Assembly (NCBI RefSeq): GCF_020539525.1
Contig: NZ_JACDXX010000009.1
Span: 62,001 to 126,000, forward strand
Reading direction: 5' to 3'
Length of the DNA: 64,000 nucleotides
DNA from: Pseudogemmobacter faecipullorum
GTDB taxonomy: Bacteria; Pseudomonadota; Alphaproteobacteria; Rhodobacterales; Rhodobacteraceae
Position numbers and translations under genes: made by a program. How positions within the stretch are numbered: the stretch's first letter is position 1; the number at the start of each line of letters is the position of its first letter. This document shows, piece after piece, positions 1 to 8,672 of the stretch. Below the pieces are notes generated by a model, which searched no databases, was not told the DNA's origin, and saw only the letters and a list, made by a program, of their open reading frames with translations.

Positions 1-488
1 GCCAGCAGCGCGGTGCTGACCGCGCCGACATGATAGCCGGTCATCACCGTGGTGGTGGCCTTGCCGGACTGGCCGCGCGAGAATTCATTGACCATGGCAA
101 TCGCGGTGGGCAGGCAGCCGCCGAGGCCAAAGCCTGCGATAAAGCGCCAGAGGGCAAGGGTGCCGGCGCCGCTGCTCAGCCCGCAGGCGAGGGTGGCGAG
201 CGAAAAGCCGAAGACTGACCAGATCATCACTTTGCGCCGGCCCAGATAGTCGGTGGCCAGGCCAATGCTCAGCGCCCCGAGCGTCATGCCGACGAGGCCA
301 ATGGTGGAAACGAATGTGGCTTCGGCCGGGGTCATCCAGGGGCTGTCGCCGCCGGTCAGGGTGGGGATCAGCGCCCCGAGCACCACCAGATCAAAGCCGT
401 CAAGCACGACGGCGATCCAGCACATCACCAGAACCGCAACCGCTGAACGCGAGGCCGCCGGCCCTGCGGATAAGAACTTATTCACCAT
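1..488 (-). CDS. MFS transporter, aromatic acid:H+ symporter type (3' end outside window)
   Basis: The first 162 codons of a major facilitator superfamily permease are read on the minus strand; the rest lies beyond the left edge. The ATG at 488 follows a good ribosome binding site (AAGGAG, about 5 bases upstream). The first helix carries the DGFD motif typical of the aromatic acid:H+ symporter (AAHS, PcaK-like) branch, and the loop between helices 2 and 3 carries the MFS signature DYLGRRKV. Helices 1 to 4 are visible. The substrate cannot be told from this part; aromatic acids such as 4-hydroxybenzoate are usual for the family. It diverges from nothing on its 5' side: pepF, on the same strand, ends about 330 bases upstream, so it probably has its own promoter in the AT-rich stretch at 560-680. 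Confidence 0.85.
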   Translation of the reverse strand, partial: MVNKFLSAGPAASRSAVAVLVMCWIAVVLDGFDLVVLGALIPTLTGGDSPWMTPAEATFVSTIGLVGMTLGALSIGLATDYLGRRKVMIWSVFGFSLATLACGLSSGAGTLALWRFIAGFGLGGCLPTAIAMVNEFSRGQSGKATTTVMTGYHVGAVSTALL

Positions 489-559
489 GGTTTCTCCTTC
501 ACGGGATCGCCACGATGCTCCTCACCATGCGTCCCGAGCCTCTCAGAACGGCGCGATAA

Positions 560-680
560 GAAGGGAGTGAGATAGATGTTTCAAGACATAATGACGCAGC
601 ATTATGATGCATTTGGTTATATTTAAGGCGTAATTCATAACATAATCAGGCGGTAGCATATTTAAAAAGTTATGAATAAT
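560..680. promoter_or_regulatory. AT-rich intergenic region with inverted repeats, probable promoter/operator of the MFS gene
   Basis: This stretch is much richer in A+T than its surroundings. It holds a 9-base inverted repeat, ATTCATAAC at 633-641 and GTTATGAAT at 669-677, and a shorter palindrome, GCAT-TATG-ATGC, at 599-610. It lies upstream of the minus-strand MFS transporter and beyond the pepF terminator, so a promoter and repressor or activator site for the transporter is the natural reading. No regulator gene is adjacent, and the protein that binds is unknown. Confidence 0.4.
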
Positions 681-760
681 GCCCTCTGGCCGATCTGCAG
701 GAGCTGCTGGCCAGGGGCTCTGCCGTTTCGTGTCAGGCGGCCAGAGCGGGGTCCGGATGC

Positions 761-793
761 AAAAGGCCGGCAGAACAGATCTGCCGGCCTTTT
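761..793 (-). terminator. Rho-independent terminator after pepF
   Basis: A 13-base perfect stem (AAAAGGCCGGCAG with its complement) and a seven-base loop lie 25 bases beyond the pepF stop. On the minus strand the stem ends in TTTT. Confidence 0.75.
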
Positions 794-817
794 CAGGTGC
801 ATCGCAGTGGGGCGTGA

Positions 818-2656
818 TTACTCCATCGCCTCCAGCTCATCGATAAAGCCCGCGATCATTTCGAGGCCTTTGTCCCAGAATTTCGGGTCCGAGGCGTCAA
901 GGCCGAAGGGCGCGAGCAGCTCTTTATGATGTTTCGAGCCACCGGCTTTCAGCAGCTCGAAATATTTCTCCTCAAAGCCGGGCAGGCCATCGGCATAGGC
1001 CGCGTAAAGCGCATTCACCAGCCCGTCGCCGAAAGCATAGGCATAGACGTAGAAGGGCGAATGGATGAAATGCGGGATATAGGCCCAGAAGGTCTCATAT
1101 CCATCCATAAAATCGAAGATCGGGCCGAGGCTTTCGGATTGCACCGACATCCACAAAGCATTGATCCCGTCCGGGGTCAGCTCGCCATCCTGGCGCGCGG
1201 CATGCAGTTTGCACTCAAAATCATAAAAGGCGATCTGGCGCACCACGGTGTTGATCATATCCTCGACCTTGCCGGCGAGCAGGGTCTTTTTCTCGGCCGG
1301 GGTCTTTGCCTCGTCGAGCAGTTTGCGGAAGGTCAGCATCTCGCCAAACACGCTGGCGGTCTCGGCCAGGGTCAGCGGGGTGGAGGAGAGCAGTTCCCCC
1401 TGGCCCGCCGCCAGCACCTGATGCACGCCGTGCCCCAGCTCATGCGCCAGCGTCATCACATCGCGCTGTTTGCCCAGATAGTTCAGCATCACATAGGGGT
1501 GAACCGTGGTCACGGTCGGATGGGCAAAGGCTCCGGGCGCCTTGCCCGGTTTCACACCGGCATCGATCCAGCCCTTTTTGAAGAAGGGCTCGGCCAGTTT
1601 CGCCAGCTCGGGGTGGAAGGCGGCATAGGCTTCGGTCACGGTTTTTTCGGCCGTGGCCCAGTCGATCACCTTCGGCGTTTCGAGCGGCAGGGGCGCGTTG
1701 CGGTCCCAGACCTGCAGCCGCTCCAGCCCCATCCATTTCGCCTTCAGCGCGTAGTAGCGGTGCGAGAGTTTCGGATAGGCGGCGACGACCGCATTGCGCA
1801 GCGCTTCGACCACTTCGGGCTCGACATGGTTCGAGAGGTGACGCCCGGTCTGGGGCGTGGGCATTTTGCGCCAGCGATCCTCGATCTCTTTCTCTTTGGC
1901 GAGCGTGTTATGCACCCGGGCGAAGAGTTTGATATTCTTGTCAAACACCAGCGCCAGCGCTTTGGCCGCCGCCTCGCGCTTCTCGCGCAGGGGATCGGTC
2001 AGCAGGTTCAGCGTTGCCTCAAGGTTCAGCTCTTCCTCTTCGCCCTCGACCCTGAACATCAGCCCGGCCATGGTCTCATCGAACAGCTTATTCCAGGCCG
2101 ATGCGCCGACAACCGACTGATCGTGCAGGAATTTTTCCATCTCATCGGAAAGCTGATGCGGCCGCATGGCGCGCATGCGCTCAAACACCGGACGGTAGCG
2201 CGCCAGATCAGCATTCCCGGCCAGAAGCGTTTCGAGATGGCTGTCTTCCAGCCGGTTGAACTCAAGGCTGAAGAAGACCAGCGCCGTGGTGGCATCGGTC
2301 ACCTCATCCTGGGCATCCGACATGAATTTCGCGCGCTCGGAATCCATGGTGTTCTGGTAGTAGCGCAGACCGGCATAGGACATGATCCGCCCGGCGGTCA
2401 CGTCGATCGCCTCATAGTCCTGCACGCAGCCCAGCAGCCCGGCGGCAGAGAGGCTGGCCAGTTTACCCTCATATTTCGCGGCGAAATCGGCGCAGGCCTG
2501 GATCAGCCAGTCCATATCGCGCTCATATTCCGGTGCATCCGGGCCGGGATAAAGATCGCTCAGATCCCAGTCCGGCAGCGAGCCGAGGCCTTTGCCTGAG
2601 GCGCCGCCAGCGGCGGCATTGGCATCAAACAGCGGGCGAGGCGGGGAAAAACGCAT
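818..2656 (-). CDS. pepF: Oligoendopeptidase F family M3 metallopeptidase
   Basis: This 612-residue protein is a cytoplasmic zinc peptidase that cleaves short peptides. The zinc site is plain: HELGH at residues 405-409 in the context TLAHELGHGVHQ, with the downstream acidic ligand expected in the LAETASVFGEML segment about 27 residues later. The C-terminal part (YAYAFGDGLVNALY) is typical of the M3B subfamily. Length matches the family. The ATG at 2656 has a weak AGGA about 8 bases upstream. The gene stands alone, with a terminator behind it and a 437-base spacer ahead. A long open frame on the opposite strand (926-2599) is a codon-bias shadow. Confidence 0.93.
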   Translation of the reverse strand: MRFSPPRPLFDANAAAGGASGKGLGSLPDWDLSDLYPGPDAPEYERDMDWLIQACADFAAKYEGKLASLSAAGLLGCVQDYEAIDVTAGRIMSYAGLRYYQNTMDSERAKFMSDAQDEVTDATTALVFFSLEFNRLEDSHLETLLAGNADLARYRPVFERMRAMRPHQLSDEMEKFLHDQSVVGASAWNKLFDETMAGLMFRVEGEEEELNLEATLNLLTDPLREKREAAAKALALVFDKNIKLFARVHNTLAKEKEIEDRWRKMPTPQTGRHLSNHVEPEVVEALRNAVVAAYPKLSHRYYALKAKWMGLERLQVWDRNAPLPLETPKVIDWATAEKTVTEAYAAFHPELAKLAEPFFKKGWIDAGVKPGKAPGAFAHPTVTTVHPYVMLNYLGKQRDVMTLAHELGHGVHQVLAAGQGELLSSTPLTLAETASVFGEMLTFRKLLDEAKTPAEKKTLLAGKVEDMINTVVRQIAFYDFECKLHAARQDGELTPDGINALWMSVQSESLGPIFDFMDGYETFWAYIPHFIHSPFYVYAYAFGDGLVNALYAAYADGLPGFEEKYFELLKAGGSKHHKELLAPFGLDASDPKFWDKGLEMIAGFIDELEAME

Positions 2657-3093
2657 CCGGACATCCTGTGATTAATCTGCCCGGGGTCGCGGGGATGCGG
2701 GCCTCAGGCTCTGACTGATATCTAGGCGCGACCAGGGGCAGGCTGCAAGGGGCGCAGCCCGGGTCGGACCCGGCAGGCCTGATGTGGCGGGCTGTCTCTT
2801 TGCCGGTACCAGCTCTTATAAGATGCCAGCGGCCTGGCCGATGCGGCGGCCCATGCCGGGGGCGGGGATCCATATCGATGGCCCCGGCCGGGTTGATTCT
2901 TATGTCGCCAGTGGCTGCTGCCCGGATGAGCGCTCTATTCGGCTGGGCATGGCCTTGACGCCGGTGATACCGCGCCGATCTGCGGGGGTTGCGCGGGGCG
3001 GAATTCGGGGGGCAGCTGCGCAAACCCTGGATGTCGCGGTTGCGATCCTTGCGGCCGGTCACTAGGCTCGCCGCATATGCTGACTGGTGATCG
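2657..3093. other. Intergenic spacer without recognisable gene
   Basis: The spacer lies between the divergent pepF and proteasome-type protease genes. Short open frames occur on both strands but none has a convincing start site or protein-like composition. Promoters for both neighbours should lie here, but I cannot place them. Confidence 0.4.
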
Positions 3094-3813
3094 ATGACAT
3101 ATTGCGTAGGCCTGCTGCTGAAGGACGGGATGGTTTGCCTGTCGGATACCCGGACCAATGCCGGGCTCGATAATATTTCCACCTATCGCAAAATGTTCAC
3201 TTTTGAAGTGCCGGGGGAGCGCGTCATTCTGATCATGACGGCAGGCAGCCTTTCGGTGACCCAGACCACCATCGCCCGGCTGCATGAGGCGATGGATCAG
3301 GAGCCGACGCCGGAAAGCTCGATCATGCTGGCGCCGAGTATGTTGAAAGTGGCGGGGATCATCGGCAATACCCTGGCCCAGGTGCGCCTTGAGATCGATG
3401 AGAAACTGTCGATGAGCCAGGGCGCCTCGGCCTCTATGATTGTGGCGGGCCAGCGCCGGGGTGGCGGGATGCGGATGTTCCTGATCTATCCCGAGGGCAA
3501 TTTCATCGAGGCCACCGAAGACACGCCCTTCCTGCAGATCGGTGAACATAAATATGGCAAGCCCATTCTCGACCGGGTGGTGCAGCGTGAAACCTCGCTC
3601 AGTGACGGGCAGAAGGCGGTTCTGCTGTCGATGGATTCGACCTTGCGCTCGAACCTCTCGGTCGGCATGCCGCTGGATCTGGCGGTGATCGCCAGGGATG
3701 CGCTGCAGGTGAGCAGCTCGCGCCGGATCGAGGCCGGGGATGAGGGGTTTCGCGCCATGAGCGAGGCCTGGTCGGTGGCTCTGCGCGACGGCTTTGGCCG
3801 CATCACCCTCTGA
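3094..3813 (+). CDS. Proteasome-type protease (COG3484-like)
   Basis: The 239-residue product starts MTYCVGLLLKDGMVCLSDTR, the form seen in bacterial predicted proteasome-type proteases. These are Ntn-hydrolase-fold proteins distantly related to proteasome beta subunits and HslV. The later stretch GEHKYGKPILDRVV and the C-terminal MSEAWSVAL are also characteristic. In many proteobacteria such genes sit with transglutaminase-like and alpha-E proteins, but no such partners are present here. Substrate and activity are unknown. The ribosome binding site ahead of the ATG is weak, so the start rests on conservation of the N-terminus. Confidence 0.85.
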   Translation: MTYCVGLLLKDGMVCLSDTRTNAGLDNISTYRKMFTFEVPGERVILIMTAGSLSVTQTTIARLHEAMDQEPTPESSIMLAPSMLKVAGIIGNTLAQVRLEIDEKLSMSQGASASMIVAGQRRGGGMRMFLIYPEGNFIEATEDTPFLQIGEHKYGKPILDRVVQRETSLSDGQKAVLLSMDSTLRSNLSVGMPLDLAVIARDALQVSSSRRIEAGDEGFRAMSEAWSVALRDGFGRITL

Positions 3814-4028
3814 ACGCCCGCTGAGCGCCGCCGGACCGGACCCTTTCGCGCTGTCCGGCAGATCTGCATCTTCACCCGCCAGGCCCCGTTCCGGGAACCC
3901 TCCTGCTGCTCTGTCGTTCAACCCAAGGGGGCATGGTCTCTTGCCGGCGGATTGGCCGGCAGCTTTGCCCTGCGGAAGGCCTGCCCTGTTCTGTGCCGGG
4001 GTGGCGGTGTTTAGAGACGGGTGTGCCT

Positions 4029-4898
4029 ATGGAACTTCAACTGATCCGCAGCTTTCTGGAAGTAGCAGAAAGCGGCTCTTTCGCGGCGGCCTCGGACCGG
4101 CTGTTCGTGACCCAGTCTGCGGTATCACTGCGTATCCAGCGGCTTGAGGATCAGCTGGGCCAGCCGCTGTTCAGCCGCTCGAATGACGGGGTGGCGCTGA
4201 CGACGGCGGGGCGCGAGTTTCGCGGCTATGCCGAAACCATCCTCGGCCACTGGGAACAGGCCCGGCAACGGGTTTCGGCCACCGGTGAGGCGCGCCAGAA
4301 GCTGGCAATCGGCGCGAAATCAGAACTCTGGAGCGGGCTGGGCTTTCGCTGGCTCGATCTGCTCGGCGCGGCGCGGCCCGATCTGCAGATCGAGGCGCTG
4401 AGCGACCGCAGCGAGGCCCTGGCCCAGGCTTTGCTCAGTGATATGCTGCAGGTCATCCTCAGCTATACGCCGCTGACGCGGGCAGGGGTGAGCAGCCTGC
4501 CGCTGTTTGAAGAAAAGATGATCCTCGTCTCGACCGAGAAAGGCATCAGCGCCGCTGCGCCGGGCGAGGGCTATATCCGGGTTGAGGCAGGCGAGGATTT
4601 TGCCCGCTTTCATCAGGAAGAACTGCCGCATCTGCAAAATCCCTCCCTTGTTATGGCACTGGGCGGACTCACCCGGGGGTTTTTGCTCAGCCGCAGCGCG
4701 AGTGCCTATCTTCCGGAACGTGAGGTGCATGACGATCTGCGCCAGGGCCGGCTGTACCGGGTCGCACAGGCCCCGGTTTTCACCCGCCAGACCTGGGTGA
4801 TCTGGCGCGAAAGCATGGACCAGAAGATCAGAAATGTTGCTGAAGCGACACTGAACACTGCTCTGGAAGACATGAAAACAACCGCAGACCGCCACTGA
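4029..4898 (+). CDS. LysR family transcriptional regulator
   Basis: This 289-residue regulator has a winged helix-turn-helix at residues 1-60 (MELQLIRSFLEVAESGSF, then TQSAVSLRIQRLEDQLGQ), followed by a substrate-binding co-inducer domain. The start at 4029 is chosen because the family begins just before this helix; a frame open upstream to 3933 adds 32 residues without similarity to LysR proteins. The nearest divergent gene is absent, since the protease upstream runs in the same direction, so its target is not obvious from context. It may regulate itself or the outer-membrane protein downstream. A very strong terminator follows. Confidence 0.9.
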   Translation: MELQLIRSFLEVAESGSFAAASDRLFVTQSAVSLRIQRLEDQLGQPLFSRSNDGVALTTAGREFRGYAETILGHWEQARQRVSATGEARQKLAIGAKSELWSGLGFRWLDLLGAARPDLQIEALSDRSEALAQALLSDMLQVILSYTPLTRAGVSSLPLFEEKMILVSTEKGISAAAPGEGYIRVEAGEDFARFHQEELPHLQNPSLVMALGGLTRGFLLSRSASAYLPEREVHDDLRQGRLYRVAQAPVFTRQTWVIWRESMDQKIRNVAEATLNTALEDMKTTADRH

Positions 4899-4935
4899 CT
4901 CGGCGCGGGATCACCCCTGAAATGAGCTGTAGTTG

Positions 4936-4970
4936 TAGCCGTAACTCATTGAGTTGCGGCTATTTTTTTT
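4936..4970 (+). terminator. Rho-independent terminator after the LysR gene
   Basis: A 12-base stem (TAGCCGTAACTC with GAGTTGCGGCTA, one G-T pair), a three-base loop and eight consecutive T make this one of the strongest terminators in the window. Confidence 0.9.
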
Positions 4971-5150
4971 TATTACTATGCCGGATGGAACAGGGGGGTG
5001 ACGCAATCCGCTTCTGGTTCCTTGAGTAATACTGGAGGCGGCATCAAGTTTCGCAAATGTTTTGGATTCCTGCTCCAGGCCCCAGATCACTCTCATGCGG
5101 ACAGGGAGGGATGAACCTGAACTGTCTGGCAGGTGTGAAAAGGAGTAGGT

Positions 5151-6014
5151 ATGAAAAAGGTTGCACTTCTGGCCTCGGCCTCGGCCCTCAGCTGCGCCAT
5201 GGCGGCGCCGCTTTTCGCCCAGGACCTCTATGGCACCACCGCGCTTGATGACCGTATTGAAGATATCGAGCGTGATGTGAACCGTGATTTTGAGCGTGCT
5301 GAGGATTCGGCTCGTTTCGGCTCGCCGGAAGGCCGTCAGGGCCTGTCGGGTTCGGCCTCGCTGGGTTTCTCGGGTAAAACCGGTAATAACGAATCGCAGG
5401 ACCTCTCGGTTGGTCTGCGCATCCGTCACGCCGAGGGTCCGTTCCAGCAGACCATCGGTGCCGTGCTTGATTATTCGGAATCGGATAACAGCTCGACCAA
5501 AGAAGATGTCTTCGTCGTCTATGACGCGAACTACTATTTCAATGACAACTTCTACGGCTTCATCCTCGGCCGCGCCCAGTCGGACGGCCTGGCTGATGAG
5601 CTGACCGCTTCTGAAACTGCCAATGGCGTGACCGTTGCTGAAAAGGTCAAGCGCGATGGCTTCCTTGGCTTTGGTCCGGGTTACCGCGTGGTGAACACCC
5701 CCGATATGGCATGGCGCGTCCAGGCCGGTGTGGGTATCAGCTACCTTGAATATGGCGATGGCCGTTCGGTCACCGAAGAAGCCGCGATCGCTTCGTCGCG
5801 CTTCTACTACAAATTCTCGGATAATGTGTTCCTGACCAACGACACCGACGTGCTGAACTCGTCGGAAGCGCTGCGTGCGAACAACGATTTCGGTGTGAAC
5901 TTCAAGATCACCGATGCGATGTCGACCCGCGTCAGCTACCTGTCGGAATATAACGAAAGCCGCGCGATCCGCACGGATAACAAACTGGGCGTCTCGATCG
6001 TCTTCGGCTTCTGA
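5151..6014 (+). CDS. Outer-membrane protein, DUF481/YdiY-like beta-barrel
   Basis: The 287-residue product begins with a signal peptide (MKKVALLASASALSCAMA, cleavage expected near AQ at residue 24). A short acidic helical stretch follows, then alternating aromatic and polar residues typical of a beta-barrel, ending in the outer-membrane C-terminal signature of an aromatic residue (VSIVFGF). Phrases such as GSASLGFSGKTGNNE and YYFNDNFYGF fit the DUF481 (YdiY) family of putative salt-induced outer-membrane proteins. AAAAGGAG lies 7 bases before the ATG, and codon choice (many CGT and GGT) suggests high expression. It is monocistronic, between two strong terminators. Confidence 0.85.
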   Translation: MKKVALLASASALSCAMAAPLFAQDLYGTTALDDRIEDIERDVNRDFERAEDSARFGSPEGRQGLSGSASLGFSGKTGNNESQDLSVGLRIRHAEGPFQQTIGAVLDYSESDNSSTKEDVFVVYDANYYFNDNFYGFILGRAQSDGLADELTASETANGVTVAEKVKRDGFLGFGPGYRVVNTPDMAWRVQAGVGISYLEYGDGRSVTEEAAIASSRFYYKFSDNVFLTNDTDVLNSSEALRANNDFGVNFKITDAMSTRVSYLSEYNESRAIRTDNKLGVSIVFGF

Positions 6015-6042
6015 GCCAGAGATTTTCAGACCAGCAGTACGG

Positions 6043-6070
6043 AAAGGGGCGGAGCAATCCGCCCCTTTTT
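6043..6070 (+). terminator. Rho-independent terminator after the DUF481 gene
   Basis: An 11-base stem, AAAGGGGCGGA with TCCGCCCCTTT, has a four-base GCAA loop and runs into a T tract. Confidence 0.92.
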
Positions 6071-6494
6071 GCCGTCGCCCGGATCTGCAGTACAGATCGG
6101 CCACAGGCGCCGCCTGCGCGGCGACACATCTGTCCGAAAAATTCAGGGGGAGAAGGTGGCGGGCCCGCAGCGACCGTGGGCGGTCGGGGATTCCCGAGAG
6201 CCAGAGGTCTCAGGGGGGCACCAGATAACCGGACCAGGATCCGGCCAGAGCCAGCACCCTTTCAAGTGCTTATAGGCCAGTGGGAAAAGGACCCCACACG
6301 TGAAGAGCAGCACCCGCCGGGATCCAATTTAGGGCCGCGGGCGCGGCTGCGCAAGATCTGCCGGTGGCCGCATCGCTCTGAGGCAGCCTTCTGGTCTGTT
6401 TCATCTGTCCTGAAATATCCCCGCCGGAGGCATAAACCGCTGCCACCGGGCCGCTGGCTTGCACAGCGCCGCGCAAGTTGCGAGAACATGGGCC
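6071..6494. other. Intergenic spacer upstream of xseA
   Basis: About 420 bases between the DUF481 terminator and xseA hold no gene I can support. The only distinctive content is the motif at 6398-6430. The xseA promoter should be here. Confidence 0.4.
6398..6430 (-). repeat. Intergenic motif GGGGATATTT-CAG-ACAGATGAA, copy 1
   Basis: Read on the minus strand, this stretch gives GGCGGGGATATTTCAGGACA followed by GATGAAAC. Copy 2 at 27565-27596 on the plus strand is nearly the same (GGGGGATATTTTCAGACAGA then TGAAG). Both lie between genes, in otherwise unrelated surroundings. The function is unknown. Confidence 0.5.
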
Positions 6495-8171
6495 ATGGAC
6501 CTTTTCGAAGACAGCCCCGCCCCTACCACCGGCAACAGCCCTGAATTCACCGTCTCCGAGCTTTCGGGCGCGGTGAAGCGGGTGATTGAGGGCGAATTTG
6601 GCCTGGTGCGGGTCAGGGGCGAGATCGGAAGGGTGTCGCGTCCGGCCTCGGGCCATCTCTATTATGATCTGAAAGATGACCGCTCGGTCATTGCCGCCAT
6701 CACCTGGAAGGGCCAGGCTGCAAGGCTGAGCGTGCGTCCCGAAGAGGGGATGGAGGTGGTGGCCACCGGGCGGATGACCACTTTCCCCGGCCAGTCGAAA
6801 TATCAGCTGATCATCGATGATATCGCCCCGGCGGGGGCAGGCGCGCTGATGGCGATGCTCGAGCGCCGCCGCGCCGCCTTGCAGGCCGAGGGGCTGTTTG
6901 ACCCGGCGCGTAAACAGCCGATCCCCTGGCTGCCGAAGGTGATCGGCGTCATCACCTCGCCCTCGGGTGCGGTGATCCGCGATATTCTGCACCGGCTGCG
7001 CGACCGTTTCCCGCGCCCGGTGCTGATCTGGCCGGTGCCGGTTCAGGGCGAGCGCTGCGCGCCGGAAGTGGCGGCGGCGATCCGTGGCTTCAATGCTTTG
7101 CCGCAGGATGGCCCGATCCCGCGCCCGGATCTGCTGATCGTCGCACGCGGCGGCGGCTCGCTTGAGGATCTCTGGGGCTTTAACGAAGAGATTGTGGTCA
7201 GGGCGGCGGCAGAAAGCCGGATCCCGCTGATTTCGGCGGTGGGCCATGAGACCGATACCACGCTGCTGGATTTCGCCGCAGATCTGCGCGCGCCGACGCC
7301 GACGGCGGCGGCCGAGCTGGCGGTGCCGGTGCGCCTTGAGCTTCTGGCAGGGCTTGAGGGTCTGTCGGGGCGGCTCTTGCATGCGGTGGTGCAGCGCGGT
7401 CAGCGCCAGCGCCAGCGGCTGAGTGATCTGTCGCGCGCCTTGCCCCGGCCCGAGACCCTGACCGGCCAGGCGGCCCAGCGGCTTGATCATGCGGCGGGGC
7501 GTCTGGGCGGCGGGCTCGGGCTGATGGCGGCGCGCAAACGCTCAGAATTTGAGCGGGTCGCGGGCCAGATGCGGGCCGGGCTGCTGCTGAGCCTCGTCTC
7601 GCGCCGCGGCGACGCGCTGGAAAAGCGCGAAGAGGCGATGGCGATGCGCTTTGAGCGCCGGCTGGAGCGGGCGCGGGATGGCTTCCAGGCCTGGTCTTCG
7701 CGGCTGGCACCGGCGCTCGGGCGGGTGATTGCCCAGAGCAGCCGCCAGGCCGGGCTGGACCGCCTCCGGCTGCAGACCGCCGCTGCGCGGCTGGATCAGG
7801 CTTTGCTGGCGCAGCATCAGCGGCTTACGGCGTGGATCAGCGGCTTTGAGCGCGTGCTCGAGACGCTGAACTACCAAAAAACCCTGGAGCGTGGCTTTGC
7901 CGTGGTCCGGGCCCGGGGCGAGGGCGGGGGCGAGGTGATCACCTCGCTCGCCGGGGCCGCCGGGGCTGGGCTGATGGAGATCCAGTTTGCCGATGGCCGG
8001 GTTGAGGTTCAGCCCGCCGGCAGCCCCCCCGCCGCTGCGCCCACAGGTGCAGCACCCAGAGCAGCGGCACCCGGAGCAGCTGCAGCTGCGGCCAAAGCCG
8101 CGCCTGCCGCAAAGCCGACCGCGCGCAAGGGGGGCAGCGCTGATGAGGGCGGGCAGGGCAGCCTGTTCTGA
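6495..8171 (+). CDS. xseA: Exodeoxyribonuclease VII large subunit
   Basis: XseA pairs with small XseB subunits and degrades single-stranded DNA to short oligonucleotides. The 558-residue protein shows the OB-fold DNA-binding domain at about 14-110 (FTVSELSGAVKRVIE, GHLYYDLKDD). The catalytic core follows, with WLPKVIGVITSPSGAVIRDI, then ARGGGSLEDLWGFNEE and SAVGHETDTTLLDFAAD, and after that a long helical region rich in R, Q and L. The tail after about residue 510 is an Ala/Pro/Lys-rich extension (AAPRAAAPGAAAAAAKAAPA) not usual for the family. ATG 6495 is preferred over a start 12 codons upstream because it gives the usual N-terminus. xseB is not in the window. Confidence 0.93.
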   Translation: MDLFEDSPAPTTGNSPEFTVSELSGAVKRVIEGEFGLVRVRGEIGRVSRPASGHLYYDLKDDRSVIAAITWKGQAARLSVRPEEGMEVVATGRMTTFPGQSKYQLIIDDIAPAGAGALMAMLERRRAALQAEGLFDPARKQPIPWLPKVIGVITSPSGAVIRDILHRLRDRFPRPVLIWPVPVQGERCAPEVAAAIRGFNALPQDGPIPRPDLLIVARGGGSLEDLWGFNEEIVVRAAAESRIPLISAVGHETDTTLLDFAADLRAPTPTAAAELAVPVRLELLAGLEGLSGRLLHAVVQRGQRQRQRLSDLSRALPRPETLTGQAAQRLDHAAGRLGGGLGLMAARKRSEFERVAGQMRAGLLLSLVSRRGDALEKREEAMAMRFERRLERARDGFQAWSSRLAPALGRVIAQSSRQAGLDRLRLQTAAARLDQALLAQHQRLTAWISGFERVLETLNYQKTLERGFAVVRARGEGGGEVITSLAGAAGAGLMEIQFADGRVEVQPAGSPPAAAPTGAAPRAAAPGAAAAAAKAAPAAKPTARKGGSADEGGQGSLF

Positions 8172-8226
8172 ACGCTCCGCCCGGGGCGCCGCGCCCTGAC
8201 CCGCATCAGCGGGCGTCAGGGCGGGC

Positions 8227-8670
8227 CTATGCGCCGATAAATCCGTCACAGACCAGCGGCCCCTGGGCGGGGTAGAGCATGATCGGCACGCTGTCGCGCC
8301 GCCCCTCGTAAAAGCCCATCAGCCAGCCGCCGCGATCATGATAGGTCCAGCAGACCGGGCGCCCGGGGTTATCCTCATAGAGAAAGCAGATCTGCTCGCC
8401 GACCTGCTCCCAGCTGCCATGCATGCAGCGCTCAGCATCGCGCCAGATCACCCTTTTGCCCGAAAGAAAGGTCTCAACCCCGTAAAGCCCGATATCGGCA
8501 TCATGGGTATCCATGGTCCGGCCCCGGGTCAGCGCGTCAAATTCCGCCGCAGTCAGCGGCGGATCACTGGCCGCGTCACCGGGTCCGGGTGGGGTCACAG
8601 GCGGGCTTTCAGCCCGCGCCGGGCTGGCGATGGCAAGGCAGAGCAGGAGGGTCAGGCTCAGTCGTTTCAC
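8227..8670 (-). CDS. Exported protein of unknown function, paralogue of the upstream gene
   Basis: The 147-residue product starts at GTG 8670, with GGAG about 8 bases upstream, and begins with a clear signal peptide (VKRLSLTLLLCLAIASPARA). The mature part has LTAAEFDALTRGRTM, then GLYGVETFLSGKRVIWRD, four cysteines and a WTYHDRGG segment. It aligns along its length with the product at 8673-9104 (LSAAEFEAYVSGKTL, GIEEYLPGRKVRW, GSW, ICF-Y, CW), so the pair arose by tandem duplication. The start is only 2 bases beyond the stop of its paralogue, implying one transcript. The conserved cysteines suggest disulfides in the periplasm. I do not recognise a named family with certainty. Confidence 0.7.
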   Translation of the reverse strand: MKRLSLTLLLCLAIASPARAESPPVTPPGPGDAASDPPLTAAEFDALTRGRTMDTHDADIGLYGVETFLSGKRVIWRDAERCMHGSWEQVGEQICFLYEDNPGRPVCWTYHDRGGWLMGFYEGRRDSVPIMLYPAQGPLVCDGFIGA

Positions 8671-8672
8671 AG

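Noticed and set aside
926-2599. 557-codon plus-strand open frame opposite pepF
   Set aside because: It is a codon-bias shadow: high GC at third positions keeps the antisense frame open. The product lacks domains and is His/Arg/Gly-heavy.
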